In this document: piece by piece, positions 1 through 5,178 of the stretch
How the letters are laid out: every line of letters starts with the position of its first letter
Numbering within the stretch: the first letter of the stretch is position 1
Assembly (NCBI GenBank): GCA_035528275.1
Contig: DATKYV010000314.1
Coordinates: 1-14,731 of the forward strand
Reading direction: 5' to 3'
Origin: DATKYV01 sp035528275
GTDB lineage: Bacteria > Acidobacteriota > Terriglobia > UBA7540
DNA: 14,731 bases
Notes under the pieces: model-generated
What the model saw: the letters and a program-made list of their open reading frames with translations, nothing else
What the model was told of the DNA's origin: nothing
Databases searched by the model: none
Program-made: the position numbers and the translations under genes

Positions 1-227
1 CCGCGGTTGATTTGCGGGCAGAATCAATCCTGGGTCGGTGATCGTGAAAAAGCCGACGCCTGGAAAAACCCCAACGGCGGATGGCGACCTGATGCCCACA
101 TCCGCGATTTCCCACTGTCCGCCCTATTGCCGTTCCAACTATTTCGCACTAATTCGGTGAGGGGCGACGTCGAGGATTTTGCCGAGACCTTGCGATGCGA
201 ACCTTGGCGGATTAAGTTGGAACGGCA
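1..227. other. Unassigned left edge with a 13-bp inverted repeat
   Basis: I recognise no gene here. A plus-strand frame is open from the first base to a TAG at 229-231 (about 76 codons), so it could be the tail of a gene beginning outside the window, but its translation resembles no family I know and it meets the toxin gene tail to tail. A 13-bp perfect inverted repeat is present: TGCCGTTCCAACT at 128-140 and its complement at 215-227, the second arm directly abutting the toxin stop codon. The 74-nt spacing is too long for a simple terminator, so a decayed small mobile element is one possibility. Confidence 0.3.
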
Positions 228-485
228 CTAGTCGTAAATTTCCCGGCGGTGGCCGACAAGATGGACGGTCAGCACCTTTCGGTTGCGGTCAGGCTCGTAG
301 AGAACACGGTAGCCGCCAACCCGAAGTTTCGATAATCCCGAAAGATCTCCGCTGAGGGTTTCTGGTGTGAGCGACTCAAAGTTTTCCGCGAGCCAGCGAA
401 GTTTGTTCATGATCCGTTGGGCGACGGCTTTATCAAGTTTCTCTAAGTCCGCTAATGGCTCGGGAAGGAATTCGATTTGGTACAT
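228..485 (-). CDS. RelE/ParE-family toxin of a type II toxin-antitoxin pair
   Basis: This 85-aa protein has the usual RelE/ParE size and layout: an N-terminal beta strand (YQIEFLPEPLADLEKL), two helices with a conserved hydrophobic and basic pattern, then the diagnostic C-terminal half KLRVGGYRVLYE and VGHRREIYD. Basic residues R55, R60, H79, R80 and R81 and the terminal Y84 sit where RelE-type mRNA interferases carry their active residues. Family members cleave mRNA at the ribosome (RelE) or poison gyrase (ParE); sequence alone does not separate these, although the RVGxYRVLYE and GHRREIY pattern leans to RelE. The ATG (483-485) follows the antitoxin stop with no gap, so translation is probably coupled. 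No truncation is visible, so it is probably active or recently active. Confidence 0.87.
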   Translation of the reverse strand: MYQIEFLPEPLADLEKLDKAVAQRIMNKLRWLAENFESLTPETLSGDLSGLSKLRVGGYRVLYEPDRNRKVLTVHLVGHRREIYD

Positions 486-704
486 CTACCATTCCAAGCC
501 GAGCTGGGCGGCGACATCGGTGGCAGGGGTAGTCTGACGTGAGTCCTGAGGCAGGTTGAGAGACTTTAGTAGGCGCTCTCGAACCTCGGGGCGTAGTGTC
601 AAACCTTCGTCGGGATCGCCCAGTAGCTCGCGGAACTTCTCCTCGACCACTTCGGCGATGAGCGACCTCAACTGATCTATCGAAAGATCCTTGACGGATT
701 GCAT
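486..704 (-). CDS. Antitoxin partner of the RelE/ParE toxin
   Basis: This 72-aa acidic protein begins MQSVKDLSIDQLRSLI and ends AAQLGLEW. It resembles the small helical antitoxins found beside RelE-type toxins that share a VEEKxxELLGDPDEGL segment followed by a PEVRERLLKSL helix. The frame stays open upstream to 833, but the ATG at 704 is preferred because a purine-rich GGTGGAG lies about 9 nt upstream (714-720) and the extra N-terminal residues look unlike the family. A TAGAAT hexamer at 724-729 is a plausible -10 element. The gene comes first in the pair and abuts the toxin start. Such antitoxins typically bind their own promoter and neutralise the toxin; that role is inferred from family and context. 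Confidence 0.8.
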   Translation of the reverse strand: MQSVKDLSIDQLRSLIAEVVEEKFRELLGDPDEGLTLRPEVRERLLKSLNLPQDSRQTTPATDVAAQLGLEW

Positions 705-811
705 GACAATTGGCTCCACCGGTATTCTACATCCACTTAGGCGAAAACGCACGCCGCGTTCGCACCTGACAGCTTGCTTGGATTTCCCATCCGTTCGTGG
801 TTTTCCTTTGG

Positions 812-817
812 TATAAG
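812..817 (+). promoter_or_regulatory. Possible -10 element upstream of the S9 peptidase
   Basis: TATAAG is a good match to a sigma-70 -10 hexamer and lies 72 nt upstream of the ATG at 889. No convincing -35 is visible at the normal distance. If used, transcription would begin after the in-frame TTG at 820, which supports the downstream ATG as the true start. Confidence 0.3.
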
Positions 818-888
818 TATTGGCCGGAAACACATGGGAACAATCGAGATTCTATCTCCGAACCGATCGCTTTTCCCAGGAGGCATAC

Positions 889-2928
889 ATGATGCTCAGA
901 ATGATCCGCAGCTTCGCCCTAATAGTTATTCTGATGCCTGCTGCTGTTGCCCACGCCAAGCGCCCCATCACCTTCGAAGACCTGATGAAGGTGCAGCGCA
1001 TTTCCGACCCGCAGGTTTCGCCTGACGGACGCTGGGTGGCGTACGTTCAGGGCTCCGTCGACCTGGAAGCCAACAAGACCAGGCGGCACATCTGGCTGGT
1101 AACCAGCGACGGCGGCGAACGCCGCCAGTTGACGCGCGGTGAAGGCTCCGACACGCGGCCGCGTTGGGCGCCGGATGGAAAATCCATCGCCTTCATCTCC
1201 AACCGCGGCGGGAAATCCCAGGTTTGGATTATCCCGGTGAATGGTGGCGAGGCATATCCGTTGACGTCAATCTCCACGGAAGCCGACGGCGTCGTCTGGG
1301 CCAGCAAAGGCGACACGCTGCTTTTCACGTCAAAGGTCTATCCCGACTGCTCCGATGACGATTGCAACAGCAAACGGGCGGAGGAAGCCGCAAAGAGTAA
1401 AGTGAAGGCGCAGATTATTGACGAGCTGCTCTTCCGCCACTGGGACGAATGGCGCGACGGCAAGTACACGCACCTGTTCGCCGTCTCTTCCAAGGGCGGG
1501 CCGCCGCGCGACTTGACGCCCGGGGCGGTGGATTCGCCCACCTGGTTCCTGAGCGCGCCGGACGCCTACGCGATTTCTCCCGACGGTTCCGAGGTCTGCT
1601 ATTCAGCGAACCACTCGGGACACCCTGCCTGGAGCACCAACAACGATCTCTATCTTGTATCCGCCGCCGGCGGCGAGCCGAAGAACACCACCCAAGACAA
1701 TCCCGGCTCCGACGCCTCGCCGCAGTACTCGCCCAACGGCCGCTATATCGCCTACACTTCGCAGGCGCGAGACGGGTATGAATCCGACCTCGTCCGCCTG
1801 CGCGTCTACGACCGGCAAACGCAAACCGTGAAAGACGTCACGCCTGGATTCGACCAATGGGTGGACGGTTTCGCCTGGGCGCCGGACAACGACACGATTT
1901 ACTTCACCGCTCCGGAACGGGGACGCGAGCCGATTTTCAAGACCTCGGTCAACAATCCCAAAGTGGTAAAGGTCGCGGAAGGATCCATGAGCGACCTCCA
2001 AGTGATGCCGGGCGGCATCGCCCTGGTCTTTACTCGCTCGAGCCTGACGCAGCCCGCGGAAGTCTACCGGCTCCTTCTCAATTCCGGCGCCGTGCCCATG
2101 CAACTGACCCACGCAAACAATGGATTGCTGGGGGAACTCGACATGAATCCCGTCGAGGATGTAACCACCCAGGGGGCGCTGGGCGCCGAAATCCACAGCC
2201 TGCTCGTCAAGCCGCCGGGCTTCGATCCCAACCGCAAGTATCCGGCCATTTTCCTGGTCCACGGCGGGCCACAGGGTGACTGGTCCGACTCGTGGGGCTA
2301 CCGCTGGAACGCCCAGATGTTTGCCGCGCCCGGCTACGTGGTGATGATGACCAATTTCCACGGGTCCACCAGCTACGGCCAGGCGTTTGTCGAGGAGATT
2401 TCGGGCGACTGGGGCGGTGCGTGCTACGACGACCTGATAAAGGCAACAGACTATCTGGAATTGTTGCCCTACGTCGATAAGAGCCGGGTGGGCGCAGCCG
2501 GAGCGTCCTTCGGCGGCTACATGATCAACTGGATCGCCGGACACACCAATCGCTTCAAAGTCCTGGTCTCCCACGACGGCGTTTACGACAACCGTAGCAT
2601 GTACGGCGAGACGGAAGAACTCTGGTTCGATGAGTGGGAATTCAAAGGTCCCCCGTGGGATAAGCAAGCGGCGGCCTTGCGGGATAAGTTTTCGCCGTCC
2701 TACTTCATCCAGAATGCCCGGACACCCATGCTCATCGTGCACGGCGAGCTCGACTACCGCGTGCCGCTGGGGCAAGGAATCCAGATCTTCACTTCCTTGC
2801 AGCGATTGGGTGTGCCCTCAAAGTTCCTCTACTTTCCGGACGAAGGTCACTGGGTGCTGAAACCACAGAACAGCCGTCTGTGGTACAAGACGGTGCTGGC
2901 GTGGCTGGGCGAGTACCTGAAGCCGTAG
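889..2928 (+). CDS. Exported S9-family serine peptidase (DPP5/acylaminoacyl-peptidase type)
   Basis: The 679-aa product should remove dipeptides or acylated residues from peptides outside the cytoplasm. The start is ATG at 889 because AGGAGG at 878-883 lies 5 nt upstream; a second ATG follows at once. A signal peptide ends near AHA (residues 21-23). Residues about 25-410 form a WD40/TolB-like beta-propeller with repeated motifs such as SPDGRWVAYV, APDGKSIAFIS and SPNGRYIAYTS. The alpha/beta-hydrolase domain fills the rest: HGGPQGDW near H458, nucleophile S540 in GASFGGYM, D622 in GELDYRVP and H654 in DEGHW, the complete S9 triad in order. FHGSTSYGQ and SGDWGG favour the S9C/DPP5 branch, though exact substrate specificity cannot be read. 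It stands alone, with repeat-rich DNA downstream. Confidence 0.92.
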   Translation: MMLRMIRSFALIVILMPAAVAHAKRPITFEDLMKVQRISDPQVSPDGRWVAYVQGSVDLEANKTRRHIWLVTSDGGERRQLTRGEGSDTRPRWAPDGKSIAFISNRGGKSQVWIIPVNGGEAYPLTSISTEADGVVWASKGDTLLFTSKVYPDCSDDDCNSKRAEEAAKSKVKAQIIDELLFRHWDEWRDGKYTHLFAVSSKGGPPRDLTPGAVDSPTWFLSAPDAYAISPDGSEVCYSANHSGHPAWSTNNDLYLVSAAGGEPKNTTQDNPGSDASPQYSPNGRYIAYTSQARDGYESDLVRLRVYDRQTQTVKDVTPGFDQWVDGFAWAPDNDTIYFTAPERGREPIFKTSVNNPKVVKVAEGSMSDLQVMPGGIALVFTRSSLTQPAEVYRLLLNSGAVPMQLTHANNGLLGELDMNPVEDVTTQGALGAEIHSLLVKPPGFDPNRKYPAIFLVHGGPQGDWSDSWGYRWNAQMFAAPGYVVMMTNFHGSTSYGQAFVEEISGDWGGACYDDLIKATDYLELLPYVDKSRVGAAGASFGGYMINWIAGHTNRFKVLVSHDGVYDNRSMYGETEELWFDEWEFKGPPWDKQAAALRDKFSPSYFIQNARTPMLIVHGELDYRVPLGQGIQIFTSLQRLGVPSKFLYFPDEGHWVLKPQNSRLWYKTVLAWLGEYLKP

Positions 2929-2942
2929 GCAGGCTGGTTAGA

Positions 2943-3063
2943 GTTGAGAGTTCAGAGTTGAAAGTTGAAAGCAGCGGCGCGCGTTGTCCGTTGCCCGTTG
3001 TCCGTGGTCCATTGTGGCGGCGCTCGGTGGGCGCCGTTGAGGGTTGAGAGTTAAGAGTGCAGG
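2943..3063 (+). repeat. Heptamer-periodic repeat tract, left flank of the small-gene module
   Basis: The tract is built from degenerate 7-nt units. Four GTTGARA-like units occupy 2943-2970 (GTTGAGA, GTTCAGA, GTTGAAA, GTTGAAA). Four TTGTCCG-like units occupy 2984-3011. Four more GTTGARA-like units occupy 3036-3063 (GTTGAGG, GTTGAGA, GTTAAGA, GTGCAGG). Between the last two sets is a hairpin, CGGCGC at 3018-3023 pairing with GCGCCG at 3031-3036. Heptameric short tandem repeats are known between genes in cyanobacteria (STRR elements); whether these are the same kind of object is not established. They follow the S9 stop closely, and I see no coding potential in them. Confidence 0.75.
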
Positions 3064-3079
3064 GGCGCGCGGCGCGCCC
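3063..3079. repeat. GC-rich interrupted palindrome before the broken small gene
   Basis: GGGCGCGC and GCGCGCCC form an 8-bp perfect inverted repeat around a single central base, ending 10 nt before the ATG at 3090. It could be an operator, a transcript hairpin or part of the repeat element to its left; the sequence does not decide between these. Confidence 0.5.
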
Positions 3080-3089
3080 GATTGTGCAA

Positions 3090-3295
3090 ATGTAGTTCGA
3101 ACTCCTCAGCGAAATCGCCGATTCCGAAACGATCGCAGCGGGAACATCGATTCGTGAGATTGCTCGCCTGCGAAAGCGCTACGGACAGGGGCGCTGGCGA
3201 AAGAAAAAGGGCGTTGGAACAGTGCGCCTCGCCGATGGTACGAGGCGCACGGCGTCGGCAGGAAGGAACTGAGAATCAAGCGTCTCCTCGAATAA
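3090..3295 (+). pseudogene. Broken first gene of a conserved two-gene small-protein module
   Basis: From ATG at 3090 the next codon is TAG (3093-3095), after which the frame continues as a plausible protein: FELLSEIADSETIAAGTSIR, then LRKRYGQGRWRKKKGVGTVRL up to about 3235. The expected C-terminal part, WYEAHGVGRKELRIKRLLE then TAA at 3293-3295, lies in a different frame beginning at TGG 3236. I recall small conserved bacterial proteins that join these parts through roughly eight extra residues, so the simplest reading is a deletion that also shifted the frame, with a nonsense codon 2 (CAG to TAG would suffice). Two independent lesions argue for decay rather than one sequencing error. The role of the family is unknown to me. 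It stops 4 nt before the intact partner gene. Confidence 0.65.
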
Positions 3296-3299
3296 GAAG

Positions 3300-3533
3300 A
3301 TGAAGAAGAACTCGAAAAACAAGCAATTTGTTATCTGCGTCCGTAATGAGGGCTGCGTCGTTTCCTTGGAGCTTCGCAAAATCTACCAAGTTCTCCCGGA
3401 TGCCGCTGCGGAGCGGCACGGCCTGCTTCGAGTCGTCGATGAATCGGGAGAAGACTACCTTTATCCAAGCGACTTCTTTGCTCCCATTGAGTTGCCAAAA
3501 GCCGTGGAAAAAGCTCTGCTACTGACTGCCTGA
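3300..3533 (+). CDS. Conserved small protein, second gene of the two-gene module
   Basis: This 77-aa protein starts MKKNSKNKQFVICVRNEGC and carries a pattern I recognise from many short bacterial proteins of unknown function: SLELRKIYQVLPDAAAERHG, RVVDESGEDYLYP and FFAPIELPKAVEKALL. It is probably a small beta-rich fold, like a single SH3-type barrel, though that is a guess. The ATG at 3300 sits 4 nt after the stop of the broken upstream gene, and the two families usually occur together in my recollection, so they form a module. No signal peptide or membrane segment is visible. The gene is uninterrupted although its partner is broken. The toxin-antitoxin-like arrangement is suggestive, but no toxin motif is seen. 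Confidence 0.75.
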   Translation: MKKNSKNKQFVICVRNEGCVVSLELRKIYQVLPDAAAERHGLLRVVDESGEDYLYPSDFFAPIELPKAVEKALLLTA

Positions 3534-3608
3534 ACCGTCCGGTTTCCCCTGCGTAATGATATCCTTCCAGCCGCGCCTGGCGGCCGGCAATCGATGTTTC
3601 TCTGTCAT

Positions 3609-3639
3609 CTGCAAACAGGGCGTTTGGGCTTTTTTGCAG
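3609..3639 (+). terminator. Possible weak terminator after the small-gene module
   Basis: CAAAC (3612-3616) can pair with GTTTG (3622-3626), followed by six T residues at 3630-3635. Alternatively CTGCAAA (3609-3615) pairs with TTTGCAG (3633-3639). The stem is short, so this is a weak candidate; it lies about 75 nt after the module's last stop codon. Confidence 0.3.
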
Positions 3640-3730
3640 GGACCGCCCCCCACCATGAGGAGAGGTTCCTCCCACGGCTCTCGAAATGCGTCAGCTTTCA
3701 GCAAGCTTTCCGAGTTCGCACTGTCTTCCC

Positions 3731-3765
3731 CCTTGACTTTTGACCCTAAACTGTCAACTCTCAAC
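3731..3765 (-). repeat. Heptamer-periodic repeat tract, right flank in inverted orientation
   Basis: Read on the minus strand this is five 7-nt units beginning with GT: GTTGAGA (3759-3765), GTTGACA (3752-3758), GTTTAGG (3745-3751), GTCAAAA (3738-3744) and GTCAAGG (3731-3737). The GTTGAGA unit is identical to units in the tract at 2943-3063 but in opposite orientation, so the small-gene module is flanked by inverted copies of one repeat family. The rest of 3534-3802 shows no gene that I can support. Confidence 0.6.
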
Positions 3766-3802
3766 CTGCACGATTGACCCAGACAATCCACGGGAGAGCC
3801 TC

Positions 3803-5092
3803 ATGACCAAAGACGAAATCATAAGCAAACACAAGCAGTACCTTTTTTCCTGCGTCACCACGTACTACAAGGACCCGCTGGTCATTGACCGCGCCAAGGG
3901 TCAGTACGTTTACGACCTCGAAGGCCGGCAATACCTGGATTTTTTGGGCGGCATCGTGACCATTAGTGTGGGCCATTCGAACGAAAAGGTGACCGCCAAG
4001 ATCAAAGCGCAGGTGGACCGCGTCCAGCACACCTCGACGCTCTTCCCTACCGAGGCCATCGTCTCCCTGGCGGAAAAGATGGCGCAGATCGCGCCGGGCA
4101 AGCTCCAGAAATGCTTCTTCACCAACAGCGGCACGGAAGCGAACGAGGTGGCGGTGCTGTCGGCGCGCATGTTCACCGGCAACTACGAGATGCTCGCCCT
4201 GCGCCACGGCTATAGCGGGCATTCGCAGCTCACCAACTCGCTCACCGGCCTCCACACCTGGCGAAAGGCCGGGGGGGTTCCCTTCGGCATCATTCACGCT
4301 CCGGGACCCTATTGCTACCGATGCCCTTACGGACTCACCTACCCGACCTGCGACCTTCCTTGCGCCACGGACATCGACGAGGTCATCAAGACCTCGACCG
4401 GCGGCGCCGTGGCCGGATTGCTTGCCGAAACCATTCAAGGACTGGGCGGCGTGGTGGTGCCCCCGCCCGGCTATTTCAAAATCGTTGCCAACATCGTCCG
4501 CAACTACGGCGGCCTCTTTATCGCCGACGAAGTTCAGGCGGGTTTCGGACGCACCGGCAAGAAGTGGTTCGGCATCGAGCACTGGGAAGTGGAGCCGGAT
4601 ATCATGACCTGCGCCAAAGGGATGGCCAACGGCGTTCCCATCGGCTTGACGATCACCCGGCCGGAGATCGCCGATTCTTACAAAGGTCTCACCATTTCGA
4701 CTTTCGGTGGGAATCCTGTTACCTGCGTGGCGGCAAAAGCCACCATCGACCTCATCGAAGAAGAGCGATTGATGGACAACGCTCACGAGATGGGAACGCG
4801 TTTCCGAAACGGTCTCGAAGCTCTCAAGGAGAAGCACGCCGCCGTTGGCGACGTCCGCGGCATGGGACTGATGCAGGGCGTCGAGCTGGTGAAAGACCGC
4901 AAGACCAAGGAACCCGCGCCCCAACTCGCCAACCAGGTGCTGGAGCGATGCCGCGCCAACGGCCTGATCGTCGGTAAGGGCGGGCTGTACGCCAACGTCG
5001 TCCGCATGTCACCGCCGCTGAATATCTCGAAGGCCGACATCGACGAGGCGCTCAAGATTCTCGCCAAGAGTCTTGCAGAGGCCGCTGCCTAG
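3803..5092 (+). CDS. Class III PLP-dependent aminotransferase (AGXT2-like)
   Basis: This 429-aa enzyme should move an amino group from an omega-amino acid, beta-amino acid or alanine to a keto acid in the cytoplasm. ATG at 3803 is chosen because GGGAGAG lies just upstream and the longer frame would run through the repeat tract. The fold type I landmarks are in order: NSGTEANEVA, DEVQAGFGRTG with PLP-binding D242, and K272 in CAKGMANGVPIG as the Schiff-base lysine, then STFGGNP. Length is normal for the family. Residues 171-187 carry four cysteines spaced C-x2-C-x8-C-x3-C in a CYRCPYGLTYPTCDLPC segment, a feature I recall from one alanine-glyoxylate or 4-aminobutyrate transaminase-like branch. 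The exact substrate cannot be read. The exported M28 peptidase gene follows 86 nt downstream. Confidence 0.88.
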   Translation: MTKDEIISKHKQYLFSCVTTYYKDPLVIDRAKGQYVYDLEGRQYLDFLGGIVTISVGHSNEKVTAKIKAQVDRVQHTSTLFPTEAIVSLAEKMAQIAPGKLQKCFFTNSGTEANEVAVLSARMFTGNYEMLALRHGYSGHSQLTNSLTGLHTWRKAGGVPFGIIHAPGPYCYRCPYGLTYPTCDLPCATDIDEVIKTSTGGAVAGLLAETIQGLGGVVVPPPGYFKIVANIVRNYGGLFIADEVQAGFGRTGKKWFGIEHWEVEPDIMTCAKGMANGVPIGLTITRPEIADSYKGLTISTFGGNPVTCVAAKATIDLIEEERLMDNAHEMGTRFRNGLEALKEKHAAVGDVRGMGLMQGVELVKDRKTKEPAPQLANQVLERCRANGLIVGKGGLYANVVRMSPPLNISKADIDEALKILAKSLAEAAA

Positions 5093-5178
5093 CTGTTGTT
5101 GTGGACCGGCAACCCAAGCCGCGATGGTGTGTGGGACAGCGAGCCTTTACTCATTCAATCTTAGTCCGCGGAGGCTTT

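Noticed and set aside
1603..2775. Minus-strand open frame of about 390 codons opposite the S9 peptidase
   Set aside because: It overlaps the catalytic domain of a confidently assigned gene and its composition is that of an antisense shadow.
2943..3063. Heptamer tract considered as a CRISPR array
   Set aside because: Units are 7 nt, directly tandem and degenerate, with no spacers of 25-40 nt and no cas gene nearby.
3082..3303. Uninterrupted plus-strand frame with a TTG start across the small-gene region
   Set aside because: Its translation is low-complexity and basic with no conserved pattern, while the two other frames carry family-like segments. It is a shadow of the broken gene.
3534..3802. 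Upstream region of the aminotransferase considered as a riboswitch
   Set aside because: Apart from a weak hairpin with T-run and the inverted heptamers I find no conserved aptamer-like core.
3761..4924. Minus-strand open frame of about 387 codons opposite the aminotransferase
   Set aside because: Shadow of a gene with intact PLP motifs; no recognisable family and no plausible start signals.
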